NCBI GenBank assembly: GCA_020310875.1
Contig: CM035431.1
Span: forward strand, 17,902,267-17,966,266
Direction: 5' to 3'
From: Ceratopteris richardii
Taxonomy: Eukaryota > Streptophyta > Polypodiopsida > Polypodiales > Pteridaceae
Length of the DNA stretch: 64,000 nucleotides
In this document: positions 45,792-56,042 of the stretch, one piece after another
Layout of the letters: the number at the start of each line of letters is the position of its first letter
How positions within the stretch are numbered: the stretch's first letter is position 1
The notes under the pieces: model-generated
Database searches by the model: none
What the model was told of the DNA's origin: nothing
What the model saw: only the letters and a program-made list of their open reading frames with translations
Program-made: the position numbers and the translations under genes

Positions 45792-47960
45792 ATGGAAGCT
45801 CTGGCAAACTATGCCGCTTTCAGTGACGGACTCCCTGTCGAGGTAGGAGAGTTCCTGCGCACCCGTGGTTTATCCAATTTCGCTGAACTGCCTTGGCATT
45901 CAGTGGAATCCCACCCATTTTTTGCCCAGATTATCGCTGCTATTGCTAAAACACCTGCCAACGAGCAAAGTTGGCCGATCACCTCCCTACCATCCCATAC
46001 CGTAATCACATTCCAGGCATTTGCTGATGCGTTTCGACTTCCTCGATAAGGTCGGGAAAATGGCCCAAATCTGCCAATGGCAACCATGATCAAACGGTTC
46101 CCTTGATACTCCTCAAATGAATACGCAATTCTCTGTCACCCCGAACCTGAAAGATCTGCGTTGCAATTCCTAGTAGCCATCCTTAACCTCCATAAGTGAA
46201 CTTATGGTATCTCTAGGCCCTTCTACTCCGCTATTGATTTAGCTGCCCGAGAACCAGTCAATTTTGCATCCTACTTCTTCCACCGCATTCACAAGGAATG
46301 TGTTTCAATCATCAAACAGGTAAAAAAAGGAGGAATGCCTAGGTCTAGACTGCCACACATCATTTCTTTCCTTTTTCTAGCCATACTTGCAGCACAACCC
46401 CCACCCAGAGGACCGATTCTACGTCATGAAGAGTCTGCACAGATCTTGGAGGAGGATGAAGATGACGAAGAAGAACTCAATCAACTCTTCCGCCGAAAAA
46501 GGATTAGAATCAGTTCATCTGAAAGTGAAGCACAAGGTTCAACCGAAGGAAATAAAGAAGATGACAAGGAACAAGAAAATCAAGACGAAGAAACTTTTCA
46601 CGACACTGCAACGTCTATGCAGCACGAATCATCAGCACAGTCTTCATCAGAAGGACAACAAGAACATGAAGATCACACTGAATCTGACACAAGCTCGTCA
46701 CAAGAAGCATCTCAGCAACAATCTGAGCAGGAACAGCATGGAAATGAGGAACAAATCATTAAAGATATTTTCGACGAACTACTTAGAGCAGTAGAATCTA
46801 CAATTGCTGATACTACCGACACTGCACAACAAACAATAGAATAGGTAACAGAACCTAACCTTGTCTTTCCCACTCCTCCACCAGAACCTCCACTCAACCC
46901 CATTATCCCTACTCCACCCATCCTGACCGAAGAACCCACTGCCTCTTCTTCCTCATCCCCAAACTATTCTCCACCGAACTCACAACAGCTGCTCACAGAA
47001 TCCTCTTCTCAACCCCATACTCTTCCTTCATTTCCAACACTCCCGGTATTTTCCGAGCTTGCAAATATGGGACAGATGCTGATCAATATATCACAACAAT
47101 TACCTACGCAAGTGAAGCAAGTAACAGAGAATATTCACAATGAATTTCAACATAAAGTAGATGTATTGGAGGCCGACATTAGTCCCCTACAGGAAGAATT
47201 TCTAGTAGCCAAAGCCGAAAACCAATCCCTACAAGAACAGTTGAAGGAATTACAAGCCAGAATTTCCGAACAGGAAATGGTTACCAGTTAGAGAGATGCG
47301 GCAGTGGCTGACCTCACAAAGAAAGAAGAATCATTACAGAATGCAAATGCCGAAATAAGTAAAATGAAGCAAGAGTTACAGGACAAAGAAGATGCAAGGA
47401 TCGCATTAGGAAATCTGCTTGAAGAAACCAGAGTTCAGCTAAACCTAGTAGTACAGCAAAGCCGAGAACAGCAGAGGCAGGCTAGAAAAACAAAAGAAGA
47501 ACTTCAAAGAACAAACGAGAATTTATCAGATGTCAACAACATGCTCAAACACTATTTAACAAAGGAAGCTCAAACACAGAAGTTAATAACAGATCTCCAA
47601 CACGAAAAGGATTCATATTCCAGAACCGTACAGTTTCAGAATCAAGAGATCGAAAGAAGAGAGAATCAGCTGGAAAATCAGAAGGAAAGAGTAAGCAAGA
47701 TGGAGCAACAAGTGGCAGAAATGAAAGTTTCCAGAGATGCGGCGCTCTCAAACGAATTTTATTTACAAGAAGCCTTTCTGCAAACGCAAGCAGAAATTTT
47801 GTTGACCGAAGCTATACCTTTAAGTTCTGTACGAATAGATGCGCAATTAGTAGGACCGGACACCCTCAAACAAATGTTAGAAACTTTAAAAAAGAAAATA
47901 GCCCAAACCTTTAGGCTAGCACGATCCATGTACTTAGAAGGAATTATAGATGAACAGTAA
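45792..47960 (+). pseudogene. G2 post-pol ORF: globular, acidic, proline-rich and coiled-coil protein
   Basis: One frame of 723 codons from MEALANYAAFSDG, broken only by five stops (TAA 46047, TGA near 46104 and 46191, TAG 46842 and 47289) and no frame change. Residues about 1-200 look globular (VGEFLRTRGLSNFAELPWHS, ITFQAFADAFRLPR). Then comes an acidic stretch (EEDEDDEEELNQLF), a Ser/Gln/Glu-rich part, a Pro-rich part near 46870, and a long coiled coil from about 47130 (LQEQLKELQARISEQ, then many Glu/Gln/Lys heptads). I do not recognise a named family. It loosely resembles the plant transposon-associated proteins carried by Tat-type elements. It is a pol-distal accessory frame of the element, not a host gene. 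Confidence 0.75.
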
Positions 47961-47973
47961 TTTGTAAAACATG

Positions 47974-48000
47974 TGGGTTCGAGTCCACCATGCGTGCCAG
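47974..48000 (+). other. tRNA-3'-end-like sequence abutting the G2 3' LTR
   Basis: GGGTTCGAGTCCACC contains a perfect B-box/T-loop string (GGTTCGAGTCC). A GTGCCA-type end follows, then one G and the LTR. No purine tract lies at this LTR edge. Only the 3' part is tRNA-like, with no A box upstream and an imperfect T stem. It resembles the 3' end of the tRNA predicted from the G2 PBS (..CGGTGCCA). Confidence 0.5.
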
Positions 48001-48903
48001 TGTTACTCGGCCGCCGGATTGGCAACTGTATAACTGAATCTTGTTTCGCACGCGCGAAAAGTTGTTACACTGACAGTTGTAATCTTTTATATAAAGCAAT
48101 GGAAAAGAGACGCACAAGTGACGTTCGAGAGATCACCAGACTGTCTGTCTGGGTGATTGAACGGAGTGCTACTGTAGTGTTGGTTTGTCTAATTCCAAGT
48201 GTTCGGAGTTTTCTGAGTATTCTGCGTGTATCTGTGTCTGTTCTTGTCTGTTGTCTATTGGTATCTATTGTGGTTGTGAGTATTATCTACATCCAGTAGA
48301 TCATTCGGTCTGTTGTTTGAAGTGAATCATCTACAAATCCTTATTGCGATTGTTGTGTTAAGTTCGCCTATTGCAGTAGTACTCGTTCTTGGAATGTTCT
48401 GCGAGTTGTTTGGTGAAGTCTGTGTAACTGTGGCAGTGTTTCTAACACTGTGCGGGATCATGTTGTCTTTAGCATTGAGATCTGTCATCATATGGTAAGG
48501 GTTAAGCTACAGTAAGGATTTCTTGGGTTGCATACTGAACCTTCAGTACGGTGTATCTGAAACACTTGAATTCTTTGTGTCTTCGAATGTTGATCGGATT
48601 GTGGTACCTATTCGGTAAAGGTTGAACGATTACTCTTGTCTCTGGTATTTTCAGTAAGTTTATGTGCAGATGCAATATAGCATCTTAGCGTATTCGGTAC
48701 ACGTTGGCTGAGCTAAACCATGAACTGTAAATGTCTAAGTACAACAGAATCTTGATAGAGCTCTCAGCATCAGTATACTGTTGTGTGTAAGTGGTTAGTT
48801 TGGGAACTAAGTATAGGGCCTCTGTCTAACAGACCCCTTCCACTCCCAAGAACCCAATAATCGTTTAAACGCACTTCTGACAGTTAGAATACAGTGTTTA
48901 ACA
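48001..48903 (+). repeat. 3' LTR of gypsy G2
   Basis: 903 bp, TGTTACTCGG...GTGTTTAACA, partner of 31955-32856. It is followed by TAAT. Confidence 0.95.
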
Positions 48904-48907
48904 TAAT

Positions 48908-50752
48908 GTTAAGGAAACTTGGGTGGCCAGGCAATTACTTAGAGCCCAACCAAATCGCACTATGATATGGGTACCAATGAAAGCCCTTGTACAAAAATAG
49001 CCCCCTCACACGACTTCAAAATCTATGGTCTAGGCCTACCGTGCCTTATCTTCAAGAAAGAGCACTTCCAATCAAAGGACCCAAAGCCATCAAGCCTAAA
49101 TTAAAAAAAACTCCAAGGAGGAACTTCAAGGCAACAACCATCATAGCAATGACATATTGGCGGCCTAAAACCTCTTTGCGCGACATCCATGGGTGTCAAA
49201 CACAACCTTTCCCAATGCACAACATATGTTCAAGATGCACACCAAGTATGCATGCCAATAGGGCCTCATCCAATATCCAATTATTAGCCACAGTAAATTC
49301 AACCCAGGCACCAAGAGGGCACATGTTCATACATCGTAAAACTTTGCTTTTTATTTTTCTTTTGGCAGGTTGGTGGACAAAGGTATCATGCATTTCAAAT
49401 GGTTGATGGGAAAGAAAAGGTTCTTGGAGTTGGACATTTAGAGGAAGCCTCACCATCATCTCACCCTTTATCACTTTGCTCAAGATCTATCCATTTTTGC
49501 ACCATTGCTTTTTGTATGCATTTCTTGGAGTATGCATGAGATAGGGTCTCATCATAAGACCATGTATAGGCACTTTTTTGTTTTCCACCCATGCACCCTT
49601 AGCCTCCACTCATGCACATGGACTAAGAAGAGATGAATTACTTTCATCTTTTGTACATGTCATTCCATTACATCATGACATTTTCACTAGGTACCTCTAT
49701 TACCCAAAAAAAGGGGAGAGAAAGAGAGAGAGATTTGTTTCCAGGTTTGACTCATGGAACATGAACGAGTCATTCCTAGTTGAAGGTGGAGCTATTGATT
49801 ACTAGGCATTTATCAATTTGGATAGAAGCATATCTCGATTAACAGATGATATTATTACTGCCTTATCTGGTAGATGTCAAGATCTTGGCATGAACATGGC
49901 ATCCACAACTCTTGATTCCCCTTACCATGGTAGGAGGGAAACGCTTGAAGGTCTGCAACTTGAGCGATGCTTAGCTACTATATGTACGAGAACATCCAAG
50001 GAGATATCTACAAGGGGGTAGTTCTGGAACCCTACAAATCCTTGAATATAACGAAATTCAATTCTTAGTACTTGGAAAATGTTGCTTTGAAGAGAGGGGA
50101 CAGGACCAAGCACTCGAAGCATCTCATCATTGAATCATCAACAAGGACATTCATCAACCACCGAAGATGCACTATTGGTCAATCACTATGATGGGAGTGC
50201 CACATAAAGAGAGGACTATCGATCAACCTTTCATGGTAAGAATCCTTACTTTTGCAACACCATAACCATGATAGATTAGGAAACCTCTTCGCCAGCCTAC
50301 CCTTGAGCACTTATCTCAAGACCTCCAATTTTTGCACCATACTTCTTCCAATGCATTTTCTAAGTAAGCATGCATAGGGCCACACTACAAGACCATGCAC
50401 AAGGCACACGCTTTCTTCAACCAATGCACTAACACACTTACCCATCATTCACTATGGGTTACGAGTACTTGGCATGGCTACTATGAACATCATCTTTGGA
50501 AGATCTAGAGGACATCAATGGAGACTCACAACGACACATTCATGTGGAATCCAAGGAAGAAGCACATACCAAGGGACCACAACTTGCAAAGGCTTGTCAC
50601 AAAAAATGAAGAACTAGACAACCAACCCTGCCACATTTGAAAGATAGATGGCTCTGGTTCATACAGAATGGACACTACCTCGCAAAGCACTACCTAGAAC
50701 AACCATTACAACCAGGGTCTGTCAGGGATGACAGACTCAAGAGGGGGGGGAG
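48908..50752 (+). pseudogene. G1 internal 3' part: WV-motif segment and degenerate coding relic
   Basis: Just after the G2 insertion the translation reads TWVARQLLRAQPNRTMIWVP near 48920, matching the WV(P)K repeat region of E (for example IWVPKACLRAQ). The rest to about 50640 is AT-rich with many stops and no domain. At 50637-50752 a short frame ends GSVRDDRLKRGG, homologous to GSVRDDRCERGG just before the E LTR. This links G1 to the E lineage. RT, RNase H and integrase are absent. Confidence 0.65.
50717..50752 (+). promoter_or_regulatory. G1 hairpin and polypurine tract before the 3' LTR
   Basis: GTCTGTC (50717-50723) and GACAGAC (50730-50736) form a 7-bp stem with a 6-base loop. GAGGGGGGGGAG follows directly up to the LTR. 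E has the same layout (stem conserved with one change, loop different) at about 55152-55185 on the minus strand. Confidence 0.7.
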
Positions 50753-51349
50753 TGTTGAAGCTCAAGGTCAAGGACAAGCATACAAAGCACATCAGAGAAT
50801 TGGACACACAAGAAGAAGGAGCACATAGGGAGCTCCAAGAAGTGTATATCAAATTTTCAGAAGAAATCCCTATAAAATAGTGATGTTCATCACTAATAAC
50901 CATTGTAAATATCATTTCACCTTTTTGTAGCTCCATTTTGTGCAAGCCAAGGAGTCCTCGAGCTTGAGGAGCATTAGAAGTATCATCCTACCAATTTGCA
51001 TTATTTTTAGACTCCGTTTGAGCCCTTAAATAACTAGAACCTAATTTTTAACTAGGCCGGACACTAGGTCTGGACAGGGCCAAAACTACTCAAAAAACTA
51101 TAAAAAGATCTCGAGAGCTCATTTATTATGTTGGCTTGTTGTAGATTTCAGCTTTGTAATAGATTTCTTTTTTAATCAAAGTCCTTCCATTGTTCCTCTC
51201 TTTGATCTTGCCTTGTGTGCATGTGTGTGCGTCCATGTATGTGCTTGTCACTCACATTTGCTCACCACAATTCCTCATGGTCTTCATACCGGTCCTCACG
51301 TCTCCGCGGATTGACAAGTAAAGGAGGTGGTGCTTACGCTTGAACTACA
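50753..51349 (+). repeat. 3' LTR of G1
   Basis: 597 bp, TGTTGAAGCTCAAGG...CTTGAACTACA. A GTGTGCATGTGTGTGCG tract lies near 51216. The TSD-like TAAAG follows at 51350-51354. Confidence 0.92.
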
Positions 51350-51354
51350 TAAAG

Positions 51355-52339
51355 GTACTCGTGCTGGATACATCATAGTCGGGATAGATTATCTTATTAA
51401 ATGGGTAGAAGCTAAGGCTACCAAAAAGAATGATGCACACACAACTACAAAATTATTATCTGAAAATGTCTTTACAAGATATGGATTGCCTATAGAGCTA
51501 GTGAACGATCGAGCAACCCACTTTCTAAATCAAGTTACTGAATATTTGTTACAGGATTTCATGGTGATTCATAAGAAGTATAGAACATATCATCCTCAGG
51601 CCAATGGTCAGGCAAAAAGTACTAACAAGATCCTTTTTGCTTTGTTGATGAAACTCGTAAACAAAAAATGTTCAGATTGGGACAAACAGTTACACCATGT
51701 TGTTTGGGCACATCGAGTGGCCTACAAGACCGTACTGAATGCAACTCTCTTTTAGATGGTTTTTGGTCAAAATGTAGTGCTCCCTTTGGATTTTTGAGAC
51801 CCACCCTTAAGGTGGCACAAGAGCATCAATGGACTGGCCATGAATTATCATCAAGAATAACGGGCTTGGAACAATTAGGAGAAACCAAACTAAAAGCAAC
51901 AACATACATATATGCAGCCAAGAAGCGACAGAAAGCCTATTTCGATGCATACATGAAAGATAAAGGTTTAAAAGAAGGTGACTTAGTCCTAGTGTATACA
52001 CTAAAATAGCACGCATGAAAGCTAGAGAAACGTGGTTATGGACCTATGATTATTAACAGACTTTTGACAAGTGAAGTGATGCAATTAGACACATTAGAAG
52101 GAGAGATAATGCCTAATTACATTAGCGGCTATAGATTCAAGCTTTATCAGGAACATGTTATGGAGGATATGCTTAGATGACTCATGTTGGCAAAGAAGCG
52201 TAAGGAGGAAGAAAAGAGAATACAAGAGAAGCTCAGGCAGAAGCTCTAGAAGGCATAAATGCAAGATACTAAGAAGACAAGGACTAAGGAGAGAACATTA
52301 TAACCATCTCAAAGAAACACCGAGATATCCTATGGCCAT
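51355..52339 (+). pseudogene. Gypsy G4 integrase core (resumed) and GPY/F-like module
   Basis: Continues the core cut at 17819: GYIIVGIDYLIKWVEAKATK, then FTRYGLPIELVNDRATHFLN with the second catalytic Asp, and YHPQANGQAKSTNKI, where Lys stands in place of the catalytic Glu found in E (GQAEST). A TAG near 51753 and frame changes follow. Next is KKRQKAYFDAYMKDKGLKEG, DLVLVYTLK, then KLEKRGYGPMIINR with a GPY/F-type YGP, and a charged KKRKEEEKRI linker. This copy is doubly inactivated. Confidence 0.88.
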
Positions 52340-52708
52340 GTGTCAAACAAAGTCAATTGCTCATCCTAGCATAGTGGATAGGAGAGCATTCATTATATTC
52401 ATGTTAAGACAAGGCAATACACAACAGAAGCTTAGAGCTTTAATTGATTGAGGTGCTACGACTAGTGCAATTAGGTGCGGCCAATTGAGGCATACCTCAT
52501 AGGGCTAAGAGGCATGGAAACACCTTGCATGGATGAGGTGGACCTTCCTATTCTCATACAAAAGATCACCATGACTGTGAAACTCTTAGTGTGCCATGAC
52601 GACGACCTGATAGAACTGTTAATCCTTGGTCAAGATTGGTTATACGATCACTCAATGGACCTAAATCTTAGGAAACGTTCTCTACAAATCAAAACCTTAG
52701 ACGAGTAG
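52340..52708 (+). pseudogene. Second retropepsin-like domain (PR2) after the integrase of G4
   Basis: Downstream of the GPY/F module the sequence reads IVDRRAFIIFMLRQGN, then LRALID*GATTSAIR (an LIDSGATTS-type active-site loop with a stop at the Ser). The flap-side region follows (EAYLIGLRGMETPCMDEVDL) and then LLILGQDWLYDH, the hydrophobic-Gly motif that closes the retropepsin fold. This order and spacing match an aspartic protease. The same block follows the integrase in E (60302-60590) and E' (54300-54530). G4 also has PR1 before RT, so the element carried two protease domains. PR2 may have acted on the post-pol protein, but that is speculation. Confidence 0.75.
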
Positions 52709-53044
52709 CGAGTGATACTGCTCGACTTCCCTAACCATACCTCCCTTGAGGGATGTAACCCCCAATCATATGAAATGAATGCATGGAGGACTGGAAGATC
52801 TTTGGAAAGACAAGTCAAATTACATCAACCCATGCAGAGCTGGCAATGGATAGTTGCCACTCAGGAAGATGTTAGTAGATTTTCCCCTCTTTGAACAAGA
52901 AGGGGACTACATCAGTGGTCATGTGGGTTACATCAACGGACAAATGGGCACCATAGTCTCTGATGGCCCATCCTCCAAACTTCTTGCGGACCTACCTAGA
53001 TCTATTGTGCAGAATGTCTCACTTCCTAATGGGTAGGTCTCTCA
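52709..53044 (+). other. Tail of G4 after PR2, unassigned
   Basis: Short frames (for example 52712-52894) without recognisable domains. The plus-strand G4 assignment fades here, and the junction to minus-strand E' is near 53040-53065. Confidence 0.4.
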
Positions 53045-54530
53045 AGTGTTGGACCTCTCTCTTTTCTAAAGCAGAGTATCGACATGAGAATGACCGGTAA
53101 CCTTCTCTATAAGTCCCGTAGGTGGATTGGGAATTGGTATTTGTTGGAGGTGGCACACCTCTATAGGTCGTTCGATAGATGGCACTTTGATGGGTAGGTT
53201 TTTCATACTAGCTCTAGTTTTACTTGTCCTTGGCCACAAACTAGTGCTTGCTGTGTCAGCCATGATGCAAGTAGTACTATTTCTCTTTGAATGTGCTAGA
53301 AGAGGGAATCATATTAGCATTGAAACGATATCATGATGATAGTTTGCCTCCTTTACAATACCAACATGATACATGTATTGGTTAGAGAGTCAGTGAGTGA
53401 GACCTTGTGTAATTGTGAGTGTTGGTTAGTAGATTAGTGATTTTCCTAGATGCATACTCTAGGTGTGCAATGTACTCGGAATGCATCTTCCCGTGGTGTA
53501 GGTTAGATCACCATTGGGGTCAGGTGGTTTATTGCAAGGTTTAACTCTCCAAATCTTCAGCATGGGATTATGGCTTTTGGTTGTGATGACTTTTAAATGT
53601 TTCTAGATTAGATCTTCCTGGACTTGGTACTTTTTGGGTACCCATTTCCAAATAATCCTCGGTGTGATTTTAGGTGTGGAGGTGTTGAGTGGCGATCTTT
53701 ACCATGAAGTTTGTGATGTGAGTGTTTTTGAGTATTGATTCAAGCTTATGGGCTTATGTGAAGCTAGTTGAGCTTGTAAGTAGGTCTTGTGCACCTAGAT
53801 TTGGCATTCATTGGGGTCCAACTTCATCGACTACTTTGGGACCCAAATCGAAATGGTCCGCCTTGGTTGATTTTTGGAATACTTTTTATTGTAGTGTTTG
53901 ACTGAGTAGTTTGTTTGGTGCATCTTTGGGGTCCTATATCCTGAGCAGAGGGGTGATCACCCTTGCATATCAAGATTTTCTTCATTCCATGAGGTACATT
54001 ATTTTGCACTAGTCATCGAGCATGCTTCTTGATTATCTGTTTCATTTGCTTCTTGGGTTTCCTTGCTTGCTTCTCTGGGACCATCTTTGGAAAAGAAGGG
54101 AGTTCCATATTTTCTTCTAGGATTCCTTCATGAGTGACCTTCTTTTGCACCATAGAACTTTGGAAAAGATAGCATCCTTATCTTCATGTGTAGTCCTCGG
54201 ACCAAGAGTGGGTGCCTTTTCTATTGGCCTAAGTGATTGATTTTCTAACTCAACTATGATGTGGCTTTGATTCACCCATACCTGAAGAAGTCCACTTCTT
54301 TGGTTTGGGTTGAGTGCATGGTCATAGATCCAGTCTTGACCCCAGACAAGAGGTTTGGTGAGATCCTCATCTTGACACACTAGCACCTTCACTGTCAAAA
54401 GAACATCTTGAAGGTAGATGGGAAGCTCCACCTTGCCCATGCAAGGGGTTTCCACTCCTCCCAATCCTATGAGATATGCTTCTATAGGATCAACTTTTAA
54501 TCGCAAATCTTGACAGTAAGAAAGGCGAAG
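53045..54530 (-). pseudogene. Gypsy E' fragment: PR2, WV-repeat segment, start of post-pol ORF
   Basis: Element-strand order is from 54530 down. The PR2 C-terminal half comes first (SYCQDLRLKVDPIEAYLIGL, VETPCMGKVELPIYLQ, LVWGQDWIYDH). A linker follows, then a WV-type segment with IWKWVPKK near 53650. At 53263-53066 a frame starting MADTASTS has LPI and IPIPNPP blocks that align with the start of the E post-pol ORF (MAEVGTNS..., IPIQNPP). Stops are frequent. The DSG half of PR2 is missing at 54530, where the E LTR abuts. E' is a third copy of the integrase-distal protease arrangement. Confidence 0.75.
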
Positions 54531-55139
54531 TGAGAAGCACACTAACATGCACACACATACACACACACGTGCACACATGGCAAGACAAAGAGAAAGACAA
54601 TGGAGTTCTTTTAGATTACTTCCAAAATGCTCATACAAGTTCAAATCTATTACAAGCTAACCTCAAAAATGAGCTTTCTAGCTCTATTTATAGTTTTTTA
54701 CTATCTTTTGGCCGTGTCCAGACCTAGTGTCCGGCCTAGTTAAAAATTAGGTTCTAGGTCCCATTTGAAGGCTCAAATGGAGTCTAAAATTTATGAAAAC
54801 TGGTAGGTAGCTACTTCTAATGCTCCTCAAGCTCAAGGACTCCTTTTCTTGCACAAAATGGAGCTACAAAAATATGAAATGGTATTTAAAATGGCTTTTA
54901 GTGATGAAAATCACTATTTTTGTAGGGATTTCTTCTAACAGTGTAACATACATTTCCTGGAGCTCCCTACTTGCTCCTCCTTCTTGTGTGCCCACCTCTT
55001 TGATGCATGAAAAATTTAGATGGCCTACTTGCCAGATCTCCTTTGACTACTCTGTCTGCTTGTGCGTTCTCTTCGCTCCGACTCCCTTCGTAGGATTCCT
55101 TGTCTTGTGAGTCCTTCAGTTCCTTGACTACTGCCAATA
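54531..55139 (-). repeat. 3' LTR of gypsy E
   Basis: On the element strand it starts TATTGGCAG (TG changed to TA) right after a GAGAGAGGGGGGG purine tract. It shares with the G1 LTR the blocks GGGAGCTCC, ATTTTGTGCAAG-like, CTAGGTCTGGACA-like and the GTGTGCAC(GT)n tract. It lacks the last 100 or so bases of the G1 LTR form and stops at CTTCTCA next to PR2 of E', so the end is truncated or divergent. The total length is 609 bp. A CACACACATACACACACACG microrepeat lies at 54549-54568. Confidence 0.78.
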
Positions 55140-56042
55140 CCCCCCCTCTCTCGCATCTGTCGTCTCTGACAGACCCTTGTTGAGTGGGTCGTTGGATGTA
55201 GTACTCCACAATGTCTGTGGCTAAATGATGTTCTGCAATTCTCAACCCTTTGGCCAAGTCAGTGAGTAGAGCATCCCAATCTACAGGTCCGGGAACCTCT
55301 GGACGTGGTATACGTAGCTTTTCTGAATGGAGAGCTTGTTCCATGGCAAATAACTGTAATAAATGAGATGGTCTAGGAATGAATATCTCTGAGTGATATT
55401 CCCAGAACCCCGTGATAAACATTTTTCAAACGTCTGTTTGAAGCAAGTAGGTAGATACTTTATACGGGCATGCCAGGCATAGATGACGTTAATGGAGGGC
55501 GTGGTGCTCATGTCATAGACAAGGTCCTAATTCCCTTCATTAAATCCAATAGCCAAAAGATGAGGTTCTTTGATGTTCTTAAATGTCCTGAATGTAATCA
55601 GCATGAGCTCAAAAATTTTTAGGCACATCTGTGCCATAACATCTGGGACATTCTTGAACCGGAGTGCCTAGTGTCGGATGGTTGAAATCATGTAGTTGAC
55701 TGTGGGTTGGCCATTAGGAGGTGCTAGGTACACATAATTTAACCACTTTTCACATCCTTTAACCGTCAAAACTATTTTTGTGTACTCCGGCCAAGACCTT
55801 CTTCGAAAGACAGGGCAGTAGCAGGGATTATACTTGATATATAGAGGCATGTTATTCCACGTGCGATTCATCTCAGGGTAGGTTTCAAGCAGGCGGATCC
55901 TCCAAGTAGGTTGATGTATATTCCCTTGCTTGGCGCTTGCAGGGATATCATCCGGTGCAAACTATGTCACCGAGGTTGGTTCTTTTGTTGTGCGTTGCTT
56001 GATTTCAGCATTGTAATCTGCCATTAATACACAGAATGGAAC
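55140..56042 (-). pseudogene. Gypsy E region between the post-pol ORF and the PPT
   Basis: Degenerate coding remains: ADYNAEIKQRTTKEPTS near 56010, WNNMPLYIKYNPCYCPVFRRR near 55830, YLAPPNGQPTVNYMISTIRH near 55700, LHSEKLRIPRPEVPGPVDWD near 55320, and GSVRDDRCERGG just before the PPT. No family is recognised. The PPT is at 55140-55152 (plus strand CCCCCCCTCTCTC), preceded on the element strand by a GTCTGTC/GACAGAT hairpin. Confidence 0.6.

Larger units (their letters stand above)
31955..48903 (+). mobile_element. Gypsy element G2, hosts C3
   Basis: The LTRs are 31955-32856 (902 bp) and 48001-48903 (903 bp), TGTTACTCGG...GTTTAACA, with about 2 percent divergence by eye. The short flanks TAAT (31951-31954, 48904-48907) match. 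A PBS follows the 5' LTR. The order is gag with two good zinc knuckles, protease, RT, RNase H, integrase with GPY/F, then a 723-codon post-pol frame. C3 is inserted at the end of the integrase. Removing C3 plus one TSD keeps the integrase frame in register with the GPY/F segment. RT has lost a catalytic segment, so the copy is inactive. Confidence 0.94.
17820..51349 (+). mobile_element. Gypsy element G1 (non-autonomous, pol-less), hosts C0/C1 and G2/C3
   Basis: The LTRs (17820-17913 plus 28997-29544, and 50753-51349) both start TGTTGAAGCTC and end in CTACA. The 5-bp flanks are TTAAG (17815-17819) and TAAAG (51350-51354), one mismatch, and the G4 integrase sequence resumes immediately after. 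An Asp-tRNA-type PBS follows the 5' LTR and a G-rich PPT precedes the 3' LTR. Once nested elements are removed the internal part is only about 4.3 kb. It has a leader repeat array, a gag-like frame with one zinc knuckle, a WV-motif segment and a non-coding 3' part, with no RT or integrase. Its LTR and 3' end resemble those of E. Confidence 0.88.

Noticed and set aside
47974-48000. A functional tRNA gene
   Set aside because: Only a T-loop and CCA-like end are present, the T stem is imperfect, and there is no A box or acceptor partner upstream.
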